Shown here: positions 30,233-39,612 of the stretch, in pieces
Position numbering within the stretch: position 1 is the stretch's first letter
Layout of the letters: each line of letters starts with the position of its first letter
Assembly (NCBI RefSeq): GCF_000013605.1
Contig: NC_007908.1
Coordinates: forward strand, 1,364,001-1,428,000
Direction: 5' to 3'
Length of the DNA: 64,000 bases
From: Rhodoferax ferrireducens T118
GTDB lineage: Bacteria; Pseudomonadota; Gammaproteobacteria; Burkholderiales; Burkholderiaceae_C
Program-made: the position numbers and the translations under genes
Notes under the pieces: model-generated
What the model saw: the letters and a program-made list of their open reading frames with translations, nothing else
What the model was told of the DNA's origin: nothing
Database searches by the model: none

Positions 30233-31468
30233 ATGCCACAAGCCCGCACCGGCCACCAGATTCTTCTGCTGCAAGGTGCGCAGGCGTTTTTCCCGGCGCT
30301 GGTTCGAGCGATCGAGCGTAGCGCGCATGAAGTCCGGTTGGAGACCTACATCTTCAGTGTTGAGGCTGCGGGTGAAAGTGTGGCGATTGCCCTGGAGCAG
30401 GCCGCCCGGCGCGGCGTGGCGGTGTATCTGGTCATGGACGGAGTGGGCACCCCGCGTATTCCAGCGCAATGGGCGTCCCGTTTTGACACATCGGGGGTCA
30501 AGTGGCGGATTTTCTCGCCGCTGGGGCGCTTTGGGCTGTTCATTCCGAGTCGCTGGCGGCGCCTGCATCGCAAACTGTGCGTGGTGGATGGCACGGTGGC
30601 ATTTTGCGGTGGCATCAACGTGCTCGATGACTGGTATGACCCCAACTATGGCACCCTGAAAGCGCCCCGTTTTGACTTTGCCGTGCAGGTGACGGGCCCG
30701 CTGGTACAGGCGGTGCATGAGACCATGGCACAGTTCTGGTGGCGCTCGCAGGCGGCCAGTACCATACGGCAAAGCGATTTTCCGGCTGCCTGGCTGGCGC
30801 TGCAGGAAGCGGTGAAGCTCAAGCTGCAGGCCCGTTCGGACGCTGAGATGCCCAGGGATGCGGGTACATTGGCCCATGAGGCTGCGGGCGAAAACACCAA
30901 TGCCGATCTGGTACTGCGCGACAATTTGCGTAACCGTTCCCGGATCGAGCGCGCCTACCGGAAAGCGATTGGTGCTGCCCGCACTGAAATCATCATTGCC
31001 AATGCCTACTTTGTGCCGGGCCGCAAACTGCGCAAGGGCCTGATGCATGCGGCGCAACGCGGGGTGCGGGTCCGGTTGTTGCTGCAAGGTCGTTACGAGT
31101 ACTTCATGCAGTACCATGCGGCGCGCTCCGTCTATGGTGCGCTGCTGGCGGCGGGCGTTGAAATCCATGAGTATTCGGTCAGTTTTCTCCATGCCAAGGT
31201 GGCGGTCATTGATTCTCACTGGGCCACGGTCGGCTCTTCCAACCTGGACCCTTTGAGTCTGCTGTTGGCGCGTGAGGCGAACGTGGTGATGGACGATGTG
31301 GCCTTCGCGCAGAATTTACGCTCGCGGCTTGAGGACGCCCTGGTCCAGGATGGTGTACGCGTGGACCCTGCAGCCTATGCCAACCGCCCGTGGCGTCAGC
31401 GCTTTCTGGATCGCGTCGCATTGGGCGTGATGCGCGTCCTGCTGTTCCTGAATGGGAAGCGCTATTAA
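30233..31468 (+). CDS. clsB: Cardiolipin synthase B
   Basis: A phospholipase D-superfamily enzyme of 411 residues that forms cardiolipin from phosphatidylglycerol. The first HKD motif is HRKLCVVDGTVAFCGG (near residue 113) and the second is HAKVAVIDSHWATVGSSNLDP (near 320). No N-terminal transmembrane helices, unlike ClsA, which fits ClsB. The ATG at 30233 follows a good AAGGA ribosome site; a TTG 12 bases upstream is in frame. Its last codons (GKRY) overlap an interspersed repeat copy. Confidence 0.9.
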   Translation: MPQARTGHQILLLQGAQAFFPALVRAIERSAHEVRLETYIFSVEAAGESVAIALEQAARRGVAVYLVMDGVGTPRIPAQWASRFDTSGVKWRIFSPLGRFGLFIPSRWRRLHRKLCVVDGTVAFCGGINVLDDWYDPNYGTLKAPRFDFAVQVTGPLVQAVHETMAQFWWRSQAASTIRQSDFPAAWLALQEAVKLKLQARSDAEMPRDAGTLAHEAAGENTNADLVLRDNLRNRSRIERAYRKAIGAARTEIIIANAYFVPGRKLRKGLMHAAQRGVRVRLLLQGRYEYFMQYHAARSVYGALLAAGVEIHEYSVSFLHAKVAVIDSHWATVGSSNLDPLSLLLAREANVVMDDVAFAQNLRSRLEDALVQDGVRVDPAAYANRPWRQRFLDRVALGVMRVLLFLNGKRY

Positions 31469-31507
31469 AAAAATAGCTTGATACGCAGAGTGTATGCGGG
31501 CTATCGG
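31459..31507 (+). repeat. Interspersed ~50-bp repeat, copy 5 (clsB 3' end)
   Basis: GCGCTATTAAAAAAATAGCTTG and then GTATGCGGGCTATCGGTC match the palindromic core and a decayed GGGGGCTAGAGGC end. The last codons and stop of clsB lie within the copy. Confidence 0.6.
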
Positions 31508-31546
31508 TCAAAAACCCTATAAGTAAAACGCTGCTACCATTCTTGT

Positions 31547-32275
31547 ATGTTAATGAAAAGCCAAAGCACCATGAATCCAAGCGATGCCGATGAGGGTATT
31601 CCCGTCTCCGTCAAAATTCGGCAACGCCTGCTGGCGGCGCGCAAGCGCTTCCACGCCAACGACAACATTGCCGATTTCATCGAGCCCGGTGAGCTTGAGC
31701 AGTTGCTCGACGAGGTGGAAGACAAGATGAAAGGCGTCCTGAGCAGCCTGGTGATTGACACCGACCATGATCACAACACCGACGAGACGGCGCGCCGGGT
31801 CGCCAAGATGTATCTCAAAGAGGTGTTCAACGGCCGCTACGTCAGCGCGCCCACCATCACCGAGTTTCCCAATGCCGAGCATCTCAATGAGTTGATGATC
31901 GTGGGCCCGATCACGGTGCGCAGTGCCTGCAGCCATCACTTGTGTCCGATCGTCGGCCAGATCTGGATTGGTGTGTTGCCGAATGAACATACCAATGTGA
32001 TTGGCCTGTCCAAGTACGCGCGACTGGCCGAGTGGGTGATGGGCCGACCGCAGATTCAGGAGGAAGCGGTGGTCCAGCTGGCCGATCTGATTCAGGAAAA
32101 GACCCAGCCCGACGGCCTGGCCATCGTGATGGAGGCGACCCATTTCTGCATGGGCTGGCGCGGCGTCAAGGACCTGGACAGCAAGATGATCAATTCGGTC
32201 ATGCGGGGCAGCTTCCTCAAGGACCCCAATCTGCGCCGTGAATTCCTGTCCCTTATTCCCAAGAAAGAAGGCTGA
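31547..32275 (+). CDS. folE: GTP cyclohydrolase I
   Basis: Converts GTP to 7,8-dihydroneopterin triphosphate, the first step of folate and tetrahydropterin synthesis. The protein is up to 242 residues, with three in-frame ATGs (31547, 31553, 31571) that I cannot tell apart. The zinc and active-site residues are visible: RSACSHHLCPIVGQIWIG (Cys-His) and the later MEATHFCMGWRG (His-Cys). MYLKEVFNGRY and GLSKYARLAEW are family segments. The N-terminal ~40 residues are an extension. The BLUF gene begins 2 bases after its stop, so the two are probably translated together. Confidence 0.95.
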   Translation: MLMKSQSTMNPSDADEGIPVSVKIRQRLLAARKRFHANDNIADFIEPGELEQLLDEVEDKMKGVLSSLVIDTDHDHNTDETARRVAKMYLKEVFNGRYVSAPTITEFPNAEHLNELMIVGPITVRSACSHHLCPIVGQIWIGVLPNEHTNVIGLSKYARLAEWVMGRPQIQEEAVVQLADLIQEKTQPDGLAIVMEATHFCMGWRGVKDLDSKMINSVMRGSFLKDPNLRREFLSLIPKKEG

Positions 32276-32277
32276 TC

Positions 32278-32700
32278 ATGTTGGTCCGTTTGCTTTACGC
32301 CAGCCGCGCCGTTGACACCGGCCCGGATGCCATTGAGGCAATCTTGCTGCAGTCGCGCCAACACAACCCGGAGTGCGGCATCACCGGTATTCTTTGCTAC
32401 GGCGGCGGCATTTTTCTGCAGGCCATCGAAGGCGGACGCATGGCCGTGAGCGAGCTCTATGGTCACATCCAGAAGGACCCGCGCCACAAGGACGTGATGC
32501 TGTTGGACTATGAAGAAATAACCGAGCGCCGCTTTGGTGGCTGGACCATGGGGCAGGTCAACATGTCCAGGATCAATACCTCCATTTTGCTCAAATACGC
32601 TGAAAAACCGGAGCTGAACCCGTATTCGGTCTCGGGCAAGGTGTCACTGGCACTGCTGGAAGAATTGATGGCCACCGCCTGCATCATTGGGCACGCCTGA
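32278..32700 (+). CDS. BLUF-domain blue-light photoreceptor
   Basis: A 140-residue single-domain BLUF protein that should bind FAD and sense blue light. Key residues: the photoactive Tyr in MLVRLLYASRA (Tyr7), the Asn in QSRQHNPECGITGIL, the Gln in GIFLQAIEGG, and the closing FGGWTMGQVN segment with the semi-conserved Trp. DPRHKDVMLLDYEEITERRF is the usual BLUF block. A short C-terminal helix (SLALLEELMATACIIG) has no separate output domain, so it must act through a partner. It starts 2 bases after folE, a hint that light and pteridine metabolism are linked; this is inference. Confidence 0.93.
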   Translation: MLVRLLYASRAVDTGPDAIEAILLQSRQHNPECGITGILCYGGGIFLQAIEGGRMAVSELYGHIQKDPRHKDVMLLDYEEITERRFGGWTMGQVNMSRINTSILLKYAEKPELNPYSVSGKVSLALLEELMATACIIGHA

Positions 32701-32721
32701 GCTGCCAGTTCCGTGACCGGG

Positions 32722-33594
32722 ATGGTGCTTTTAGGCTGCGACTTTTCAAGCCGTCCGTCCCGCAAAAAACCCATCATTCTGGCCTTGGGTGCCCTGCAAT
32801 CCGGGCGTGTCCAGCTATCGAAACTGGAGCGACTGGAGTCCCTGGATGCGTTTGCACGCTGGTTGCAGCAACCCCTTTGCTGGGTCGGGGGCTTTGACCT
32901 GCCATTTGGTTTGCCGCGTGAACTGGTCGAAACTCTGGGTTGGCCGACGCAGTGGGAAGCCTGTATTCGTCATTACGCCAGCTTGAGCCGGGAGCAGGTT
33001 CGTGCCTCTTTTGTCGCGTTCTGCGCTGCCCGCCCGGTGGGTGGCAAATTTGCGCACCGAGCGACCGACATCCCCGCCGGGTCCAGTCCGTCCATGAAGT
33101 GGGTCAACCCGCCGGTGGCCTACATGCTGCATGCCGGCGTCCCGCTGTTGCTGGCGGCCGGCGTGCAGCTGCCGGGACTGCATGCGGGTGACCCCAGGGA
33201 TGTGGATGGGAGTGGTCAGGCGCGCCGGGTGGCGCTGGAGGCTTATCCAGGTCTGCTGGCACGCGAGGTCTTGGGCCGTCGCAGCTACAAGAGCGACGAC
33301 AAGGCACGGCAAACGCCAGAGCGCCTGATTGCCCGCAAAGACCTGATCACTGCGCTGGAGCATGGCCAGACCCGGCTCGGTTTGCGGCTCAAACTGACAC
33401 ATGCACAGCGCGACGCACTGGTGGATGACGCCAGCGGTGATGCACTGGATGCGGTGCTGTGTCTGATCCAGGCGGCCTGGGCGTACGCGCGCCAGGCGCA
33501 AGGTGACGCTTGCTACGGTTTGCCGGCTGACCTGGATCCGCTGGAGGGCTGGATCGTCACCGCCTGCAGTGGCGGTTTTAGACCTTCTGATTGA
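32722..33594 (+). CDS. DUF429 protein
   Basis: A protein of about 290 residues resembling the DUF429 family (predicted RNase H-like fold nuclease). It opens [23 protein letters not shown], a GxDFS-type first strand with an acidic residue, then [33 protein letters not shown] and a C-terminal [24 protein letters not shown], where the DAxDA acidic pair recalls an RNase H site. Substrate unknown. An in-frame GTG at 32713 is an alternative start. Converges on the MinD-like gene and overlaps its 3' end by 17 bases. Confidence 0.85.
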   Translation: MVLLGCDFSSRPSRKKPIILALGALQSGRVQLSKLERLESLDAFARWLQQPLCWVGGFDLPFGLPRELVETLGWPTQWEACIRHYASLSREQVRASFVAFCAARPVGGKFAHRATDIPAGSSPSMKWVNPPVAYMLHAGVPLLLAAGVQLPGLHAGDPRDVDGSGQARRVALEAYPGLLAREVLGRRSYKSDDKARQTPERLIARKDLITALEHGQTRLGLRLKLTHAQRDALVDDASGDALDAVLCLIQAAWAYARQAQGDACYGLPADLDPLEGWIVTACSGGFRPSD

Positions 33595-34414
33595 TGACGG
33601 TGTCTTCCAGCTTGACCGCCAACTGGGAAATTGCCATGGCGGCCGGGCAGCCCGGTGTTGATTGCATCAGCAACTGGCGGCGCATCACCGCTTGGCGTAC
33701 CGAGGGGTCGGACGGTATGTCGCCGAGATGGATCAAGCGAATCGGGCGTCCCGGTTCGGTGACCACAAAACGGTCCAGCACCTGCTGCAATTGGGTCGTG
33801 ATGGCACGCCCGTCACCCAGGCGTGCCGTCTGGTTGATGACCATGCGAATGTTTTGCCGCTTTTGCTGGCCCACCAGCACCTTGATGGTGGCGTAGGCGT
33901 CGGTCAGCGAGGTCGGCTCCGGTGTGGCCACCACCAGCACCTCGGAGGCCAGGGAAACGGCAAACAGCACGACATCAGAAATGCCGGCACCGGTATCGAG
34001 CAGCACGATGTCGTAATGCGGTATCAGCCCGCTCATGATGCGCAGGAAGTCGTCGCGCACTTCGGGTGTCAGGCGCGAGTACTCCACCATGCCGGAGCCT
34101 GCCAGCAAGACCGAAAAACCGCCGGGCGCCCGCACGATGGCTTCTTCGAGTTTGGCTTTGCCGGTAAATACGTCATGCAGGGTGACTTTGGGGTACAGGT
34201 TAAGCACCACATCCAGATTGGCCAACCCCAAGTCAGCGTCGAGTACCAGCACCCGATGGCCGCGTTTGGCCAGCGCTGCGGCCAGATTGGCCGAAACAAA
34301 GGTCTTGCCAACGCCGCCTTTGCCGCTGGTCACCGCCAGCACCTTGCCCAGTGGTCGCAGCGGTACGATGGGCGCAGCCACATGGTCTTGCGCAGGATTC
34401 AGGATGTCGCCCAT
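33578..34414 (-). CDS. MinD/ParA (FlhG-like) ATPase
   Basis: A 278-residue P-loop ATPase of the MinD/FlhG branch. The deviant Walker A is [16 protein letters not shown] (two lysines), switch I is [13 protein letters not shown] and Walker B/switch II is [14 protein letters not shown]-terminal amphipathic segment is less clear than in MinD, so I favour the FlhG-like class used for flagellum number or polar localisation. No min or flagellar gene is nearby. It begins just 2 bases after the stop of the GGDEF gene, so it is translated with it. Confidence 0.88.
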   Translation of the reverse strand: MGDILNPAQDHVAAPIVPLRPLGKVLAVTSGKGGVGKTFVSANLAAALAKRGHRVLVLDADLGLANLDVVLNLYPKVTLHDVFTGKAKLEEAIVRAPGGFSVLLAGSGMVEYSRLTPEVRDDFLRIMSGLIPHYDIVLLDTGAGISDVVLFAVSLASEVLVVATPEPTSLTDAYATIKVLVGQQKRQNIRMVINQTARLGDGRAITTQLQQVLDRFVVTEPGRPIRLIHLGDIPSDPSVRQAVMRRQLLMQSTPGCPAAMAISQLAVKLEDTVINQKV

Positions 34415-34416
34415 CG

Positions 34417-35187
34417 TCAGTTCACCCTCTTCATGGCGCCGTCTGCTGCACCAACCGCCGCGTCAGTCGAAACACTCTCCAGCCAGGCCGGGTCCCCTAT
34501 TGAGAGGTGGCCAAACAACATTTTTCTTTCTTCTGCACTCACGGCGATCTCCGGCTGCTGATCAATGTAAACGCGATTACGCCCCTCGGACTTGGCCCGA
34601 TAGAGTTGGGTGTCGGCCCGGTCGATCCATAACGCAGTGGTGGAACGAACCCATTCGGGCGCAAAGGCGCCCCCAATACTGATCGTCACCTGCAGACTGA
34701 CCAGCGGCGCCACTAAGACCTGGAGCGAACCGACGGTTGCGCGGATTCGTTCCGCCACGATTTTCCCAAACGAGGGTGGACAGTTGGGCAGGATTGCAGT
34801 GAATTCCTCGCCGCCGTAGCGCGCCACGGTGTCCATCGGGCGCAAACAGGACGCCAGGGCTTTGGCAACGGCCTGCAGCACCCGGTCTCCCGCCAAATGG
34901 CCGTAGGTGTCGTTGACCTTCTTGAAATGATCAATATCCATCATCAACAGCAACGCAGACTCACCTGAACGGGCCACTGCATCAATTTCGCGCCCCAGTA
35001 CATGGCGGAAATGACGTCGGTTGGCCAAACCCGTCAGCGGGTCTTTGAGGGAGAGTTCGCACAGCTGGTCGATAACTCTCTGCAGGTACTGGGTGCGGGA
35101 TTCATCCGCTTCGGGCAAACTGCCATACGCATCATGCGCCAGCAACGCGCGTGCATCATCCAGACGCAAATCATGCAGATCGATCAT
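34417..35187 (-). CDS. Diguanylate cyclase (GGDEF domain)
   Basis: A 256-residue protein that should make cyclic-di-GMP. The ATG at 35187 ([20 protein letters not shown]) begins a short N-terminal helical region; the GGDEF domain runs from about residue 60 ([14 protein letters not shown]), with the active GGEEF motif in [14 protein letters not shown]. There is no RxxD allosteric site at the expected place directly before the motif as far as I can see. The region C-terminal of the domain is short. Pairing with a MinD/FlhG-like ATPase suggests control of surface structures. A longer open frame upstream to 35442 looks non-coding. Confidence 0.88.
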   Translation of the reverse strand: MIDLHDLRLDDARALLAHDAYGSLPEADESRTQYLQRVIDQLCELSLKDPLTGLANRRHFRHVLGREIDAVARSGESALLLMMDIDHFKKVNDTYGHLAGDRVLQAVAKALASCLRPMDTVARYGGEEFTAILPNCPPSFGKIVAERIRATVGSLQVLVAPLVSLQVTISIGGAFAPEWVRSTTALWIDRADTQLYRAKSEGRNRVYIDQQPEIAVSAEERKMLFGHLSIGDPAWLESVSTDAAVGAADGAMKRVN

Positions 35188-35361
35188 GGCGGATACAGTT
35201 TTAGAAGTCACGGAAAAATTACTGTGATAGCGGATCAGTCTAACAGGAACGTTTTTGAATCTTGACCAAAAGTTAACCGATCTTTCCAGCCAATAGCTGG
35301 GCTTTGGTGGTTCCAGGACCGGGGCGCAGCCCTTGAACCTATTGCCCTGACAATCAACGAG

Positions 35362-35889
35362 ATGAATCAGACAATCTTGGGCCATGAGCCGCGAAAAACC
35401 GTACGCTTTTTGTTGCTGGTCCTCTTCATGGCCGCAACCCATGTGCAGGCGAAAACCATCTTTACTGGCAACGTTTCATTTGTCTCTGACGGTGACACGC
35501 TCTGGGTCCGCCCTGACGCAGGCGGGCCGCCCCGCAAGCTGCGCATTGACGGCATTGATGCGCCTGAGATCTGCCAGACCGGTGGCGAGGCCGCGCGTGA
35601 GGTCCTCAGGCAGCTGGTGCTGCACCAGCATGTCGAGGTAACGATTCGGCGCAATGACGATTACGGACGCGGATTGGCACGCATTCGGCTCGACGGCCAA
35701 GATCTGGGCGCGCAGATGGTGCAGGCGGGCCAAGCCTGGTCCTATCGCTGGCGTCGCGCCCTGGGGCCGTACGCGGCCGAAGAGGCCGTTGCGCGGCAAT
35801 CGCGTTCAGGATTATTTGCGGCTGACACTACCGAACTGCCACGTGATTTCCGTCAGCGGCACGGTTCGTGTCATGACGCGCCGCGATAA
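35362..35889 (+). CDS. Secreted thermonuclease (SNase-like)
   Basis: A 175-residue protein with a hydrophobic leader (VRFLLLVLFMAATHVQAK) and a staphylococcal nuclease-like OB fold. Catalytic residues have counterparts: Arg in KLRIDGIDAPEIC, Glu in QTGGEAAREVL and Arg in DDYGRGLARI; the Asp/Thr pair of the metal site is SDGDTLWV. Likely a calcium-dependent periplasmic or secreted nuclease. The two in-frame cysteines could form a disulfide. It is divergent from the GGDEF gene across a 174-base gap and converges with the moeB-like gene. Confidence 0.9.
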   Translation: MNQTILGHEPRKTVRFLLLVLFMAATHVQAKTIFTGNVSFVSDGDTLWVRPDAGGPPRKLRIDGIDAPEICQTGGEAAREVLRQLVLHQHVEVTIRRNDDYGRGLARIRLDGQDLGAQMVQAGQAWSYRWRRALGPYAAEEAVARQSRSGLFAADTTELPRDFRQRHGSCHDAPR

Positions 35890-35899
35890 CTCCGGGGTA

Positions 35900-36652
35900 T
35901 CAGTGCGCCGCGCCGCAGATGGGGCAGCCGGCCTGGCGTGCGATGCGCACTTCAGTGAACTCCATCGCGCGGCCATCGAGCATCAGCAGGCGCCCGGTGA
36001 GGGGGTTACCGACAGCGCTGAGCAGCTTGAGCGCTTCAGCCGCTTGCAGGGAGCCGATGATGCCCACCAGCGGTGCAAAAACACCCATCGTGGCGCAGCG
36101 TGTTTCTTCAAAGGTGTTATCGGGGGGGAAAACACAGGCGTAACAGGGCGAGTTGGCGTCGCGCGGGTCATAGACACAAACCTGGCCATCAAAGCGGATG
36201 GCCGCCCCCGATACCAGCGGTTTGCGGTGTTTCACACAAGCCGTATTGATGGCGTGGCGCGTGGCAAAGTTGTCAGAGCAGTCCAGCACCACATCGGCCT
36301 GCGCCACCAGGGTGTCCAGCAGCGCGGCATCGGCGCGTAGCATGATGGGCGTGACTTGCACGTCTGGGTTGATGGCGGCAATGGCAGTCTGAATTGACAG
36401 CACCTTGGGCTGGCCGACACGCTCCATGGTATGCGCGATCTGCCGCTGCAGATTGGTCATGTCCACGCGGTCATGGTCAACCACCGTGATGTGCCCGACG
36501 CCAGCCGACCCCAGGTAGAGGGCAACTGGTGAGCCCAAACCACCCGCACCCACGATCAGGGCATGACTGGACAAAATCTGCGCCTGGCCTTCGATCCCGA
36601 TTTCGTTCAGCAGGATATGGCGCGAGTAGCGCAGCAGTTGCTCGTCCGTCAT
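35900..36652 (-). CDS. moeB: MoeB/ThiF family adenylyltransferase
   Basis: E1-like enzyme that adenylates the C-terminal glycine of a sulfur-carrier protein (MoaD or ThiS). The 250-residue protein has the nucleotide-binding VGAGGLGSPVALYLGSAGVG (about residues 33-52), DRVDMTNLQRQ with the Arg finger, DCSDNFATRHAIN and two zinc CxxC pairs (CYACVF and CPICGAA). MoeB and ThiF cannot be separated without the genome's moa/thi context; the lack of a C-terminal rhodanese domain is normal for both. It lies 10 bases downstream of ctpA. Confidence 0.88.
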   Translation of the reverse strand: MTDEQLLRYSRHILLNEIGIEGQAQILSSHALIVGAGGLGSPVALYLGSAGVGHITVVDHDRVDMTNLQRQIAHTMERVGQPKVLSIQTAIAAINPDVQVTPIMLRADAALLDTLVAQADVVLDCSDNFATRHAINTACVKHRKPLVSGAAIRFDGQVCVYDPRDANSPCYACVFPPDNTFEETRCATMGVFAPLVGIIGSLQAAEALKLLSAVGNPLTGRLLMLDGRAMEFTEVRIARQAGCPICGAAH

Positions 36653-36662
36653 GCGCTGGCTT

Positions 36663-38135
36663 TCACTCTTCCTTCTTTTCTTCCGGGCGCTCGACCAGGG
36701 TCTTGCTGGCCAGGACAGTCTGACCTTTGAGTTGGTGGATGGCCTGAATCAGCTGAAAATCCGTGTCGGAGCCGTACTCCGGCAGCTTGCGCTCGGCCAG
36801 GGGCTTTTTAAGTTCGTCCTCCAGCTTTTTAAGCGCATCTTCCCGAACCTTATCGCTGACGCTACTTTTCTTTTCGTCGCTCTGGCCGTTGCTCAGGTGT
36901 TTCTCCAGATCCGCCTCGCGCGTGCGCAGCGCGGCAAACAGATTGCCCTCGGCGGTTTCGTCCACCATGACGTCGGGCACGATACCCTTGGCCTGAATCG
37001 AATTGCCGCTGGGCGTGTAGTAACGGCTGGTGGTGAGCTTCAGGGCAGCCGTCGGGCAGTTGTCCATGCGAAATCCAGAGTCCAGGCAGACTGCGGTTTG
37101 CACCGAACCCTTGCCGAAAGTCTGATTGCCCATCAGCTTGGCGCGCTTGTGATCTTGCAGTGCCCCGGCGACGATTTCACTGGCTGAGGCGGAGCCTTCA
37201 TTGACCAACACCACCAGGGGTACGCTTTTGAGCGCGCCCTTGGTCACGTCAGTCAGGTGCTTGAGCGGATCTCCGCCGCTACGGCGCTGGTAATACTCGG
37301 GCGCCGCCTTGTAGGTGAATTTGCTTTCCGCCAACTGGCCGTTGGCCGACACCACCGTCACGTTGGCCGGCAAAAAAGCCGCCGAAATGGCCACGGCCGC
37401 GTCCAGATAGCCGCCCGGATCATTGCGCAAGTCAAGCACCAAGCCCTTGAGATGAGGCTCCTGCTTGTAAATTTCTTCCATCTTGCGCGCGAAGTCTTCC
37501 ACCGTGCGTTCCTGGAACTGGCTCAGGCGAATCCAGGCGTAACCCGGTTCGATCACCTTGCTGCGCACCGACTGGGTGCGGATTTCTTCGCGCACGATCG
37601 GGACCGGGAAGGTTCTGTTTTCGGATTTGCGAAGAATGGTCAGCAGCACTTTGGTATTGGGTTCCCCGCGCATGCGCTTGACGCCTTCGCTCAAGGTCAA
37701 ACCCTTGACCAGGGTGTCATTGATCTTGATGATCAGGTCATTGGGTTTGATGCCAGCCCGAAACGCGGGTGAGCCTTCAATCGGGGACACCACCTTGATC
37801 AAGCCATCTTCTTGCGAGATTTCGATGCCGACGCCGACAAATTTGCCCGTTGTGCCCTCGTTGAAATCCTTCAGCGCCTTTTTGTCGAGGTAGACTGAAT
37901 GCGGGTCCAGCCCTGCCACCATACCGGCGATGGCATCGGTAATCAGCTTTTTGTCGTCCACCGGCTCCACGTAGTTGCTCTTGACGATGCCAAAAACGGC
38001 CGCCAATTGCTGCAATTCCTCCAGCGGCAAAGGTGTCAGCGTGCCGCGCGCCACGGTCTGCAGCGACACCGTGGTCAAGGCGCCCGCCATGACACCAATT
38101 GAAATCCAACCGGTAATTTTCAGTTTATGACCCAT
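36663..38135 (-). CDS. C-terminal processing protease (S41 family)
   Basis: A 490-residue periplasmic serine protease of the CtpA/Prc type. An N-terminal hydrophobic helix (ITGWISIGVMAGALTTVSL) serves as signal or anchor. The PDZ domain spans about 95-170 (GVGIEISQEDGLIKVVSPI; IKPNDLIIKIND). The S41 catalytic part holds the Ser-Lys dyad: Ser in NEGSASASEIVAGAL and Lys in GNQTFGKGSVQT. LRNDPGGYLDAAV is the family-typical loop. The C-terminal ~60 residues are charged. It processes or degrades periplasmic and lipoprotein substrates. A second-family repeat lies 10 bases upstream of its start. Confidence 0.95.
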   Translation of the reverse strand: MGHKLKITGWISIGVMAGALTTVSLQTVARGTLTPLPLEELQQLAAVFGIVKSNYVEPVDDKKLITDAIAGMVAGLDPHSVYLDKKALKDFNEGTTGKFVGVGIEISQEDGLIKVVSPIEGSPAFRAGIKPNDLIIKINDTLVKGLTLSEGVKRMRGEPNTKVLLTILRKSENRTFPVPIVREEIRTQSVRSKVIEPGYAWIRLSQFQERTVEDFARKMEEIYKQEPHLKGLVLDLRNDPGGYLDAAVAISAAFLPANVTVVSANGQLAESKFTYKAAPEYYQRRSGGDPLKHLTDVTKGALKSVPLVVLVNEGSASASEIVAGALQDHKRAKLMGNQTFGKGSVQTAVCLDSGFRMDNCPTAALKLTTSRYYTPSGNSIQAKGIVPDVMVDETAEGNLFAALRTREADLEKHLSNGQSDEKKSSVSDKVREDALKKLEDELKKPLAERKLPEYGSDTDFQLIQAIHQLKGQTVLASKTLVERPEEKKEE

Positions 38136-38145
38136 ATATTCCTCT

Positions 38146-38200
38146 AATCAGTTGTGAACAGAGCTTTTTTGCTGCTTGTCACTGCGGTCTGTCCCGCAAA
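38146..38200. repeat. Short repeat, second family, copy B (upstream of the S41 protease)
   Basis: AATCAGTTGTG, ACAGAGC, TTTGCTGC and CTGTCCCGCAA recur in the order seen at 13793-13849, again about 10 bases upstream of a minus-strand ATG. The rest of the 189-base gap to gpmA shows nothing else. Confidence 0.7.
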
Positions 38201-38324
38201 GTCTCATGTTGGTTAAGCAAAGAGCTTACTTCGCTTTGAAGAGCGGTGGTCTGAACTGGAAGGTTTTAACCGCATGCAATGTACTCGCTTTGACGAATGT
38301 CAGAGGGTGAGGTTCCTCATTTAC

Positions 38325-39068
38325 TCAAGCTTTACCTTGCGAGGCCACGGCCGCAGCCGCTTTGGCTGCAGCCTCGGCATCGCCCAGGTAGTAGTGGCGG
38401 ATAGGCTTGAGGTTCTCGTCGAGTTCATAGACCAGCGGAATGCCGTTCGGGATGTTCAGGCCCACGATGTCGTCGTCGGAGATGTTGTCCAGGTATTTCA
38501 CCAGCGCCCGGATCGAGTTGCCATGGGCTGCCACCACGACGCGTTTGCCCGCTTTGATGGCGGGCGCCAGCGCCTCGTACCAAAAAGGCATGACCCGCGC
38601 CACCGTGTCCTTCAGGCACTCGGTCAGGGGCACTTGGTCTTGTGACAGTCGGGCGTAGCGTCGATCAGCGCGCTCGCTGCGCGGGTCGGTCGGCTCCAGT
38701 GCGGGTGGGGGTGTGTCGTAGCTGCGCCGCCAGGCCAGTACCTGGGCGTCGCCATATTGTTTGGCGGTTTCGGCCTTGTTGAGGCCCTGCAAGGCGCCGT
38801 AGTGGCGCTCGTTGAGGCGCCAGCTGTTGACCACCGGCAGCCAGGTGCGGTCCATCTCATCGAGCACGTGCCACAGGGTGCGGGTGGCGCGCTTGAGGAC
38901 GCTGGTGTAGGCGACATCAAATTCATAGCCTTCGGCCTTGAGCAGGCGCCCGGCATTTTTGGCCTGTTCGATGCCGAGGGGGGTCAAATCCACGTCGGTC
39001 CAGCCGGTGAAGCGGTTGTCAAGGTTCCAGGTGGATTCGCCGTGGCGGATGAGAACGAGTTTGTACAT
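38325..39068 (-). CDS. gpmA: 2,3-bisphosphoglycerate-dependent phosphoglycerate mutase
   Basis: Interconverts 3- and 2-phosphoglycerate in glycolysis and gluconeogenesis. The 247-residue protein has the phosphohistidine motif [10 protein letters not shown] at the N-terminus, [32 protein letters not shown] and the second His in [15 protein letters not shown]. Length and motifs are those of dimeric GpmA. A short Ala-rich tail follows. Divergent from the rhodanese gene across a 105-base gap. Confidence 0.97.
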   Translation of the reverse strand: MYKLVLIRHGESTWNLDNRFTGWTDVDLTPLGIEQAKNAGRLLKAEGYEFDVAYTSVLKRATRTLWHVLDEMDRTWLPVVNSWRLNERHYGALQGLNKAETAKQYGDAQVLAWRRSYDTPPPALEPTDPRSERADRRYARLSQDQVPLTECLKDTVARVMPFWYEALAPAIKAGKRVVVAAHGNSIRALVKYLDNISDDDIVGLNIPNGIPLVYELDENLKPIRHYYLGDAEAAAKAAAAVASQGKA

Positions 39069-39173
39069 GGTGTGGTTGGGGTTCAGACAAGGGCAAAACG
39101 AAGGCGCAAATGCCTTGCGCGCGCCATCATTCTAAAATGCCGCCTTTAGCCACGGCTCTCTACAAGGATCAAA

Positions 39174-39581
39174 GTGAAGTTTATTCTCGACAACTGGATG
39201 ATTATGTCCGTCGCGCTGGCATCAGGCGCCATGCTGTTTTGGCCGGTGCTCAAAGGCGCCAGCGGGGGCTCCCTGACGGCGGCCGGCGCGGTGCAGCTCA
39301 TCAACCGCGAAAAGGCGGTGGTGATCGACATCTGCGAAGTCAATGAGTTTGCAGCTGCTCATATCGTTGGCGCCAAGAACATTCCCCTGGGCCAGCTGGA
39401 AGAAAAATTGCCCACCGTCGTGAAGAACAAGACCGTGCCGCTGATTCTGGTGTGTCAGTCGGGCGCCCGTTCCAAGCGCGCCGAGGCGATCGCCAAAAAG
39501 CTGGGTTATGCGCAGGCGCAATCCCTGGCGGGCGGCCTGGGTGGCTGGCGAGCGGCCAATTTGCCGCTTGAAAAATCCTGA
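39174..39581 (+). CDS. Membrane-anchored rhodanese-like protein
   Basis: A 135-residue protein starting at GTG 39174, which has a proper AAGGA ribosome site. An N-terminal helix (WMIMSVALASGAMLFWPVL) anchors it, and a rhodanese domain follows with VVIDICEVNEFAAAHIVGA and the active-site loop LVCQSGARSKRAEA (Cys near residue 89). Known for sulfur transfer; the substrate is not known. The gpmA / rhodanese-grxC-secB-gpsA arrangement is conserved in Betaproteobacteria. grxC begins 31 bases downstream. Confidence 0.92.
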   Translation: MKFILDNWMIMSVALASGAMLFWPVLKGASGGSLTAAGAVQLINREKAVVIDICEVNEFAAAHIVGAKNIPLGQLEEKLPTVVKNKTVPLILVCQSGARSKRAEAIAKKLGYAQAQSLAGGLGGWRAANLPLEKS

Positions 39582-39612
39582 TGAATAACACCTTCCACCT
39601 GATTTCCGAAGA

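Noticed and set aside
35188..35442. N-terminal extension of the GGDEF protein by 85 codons
   Set aside because: The extra part has no domain, crosses the likely promoter region and has atypical composition; the ATG at 35187 is a better start.
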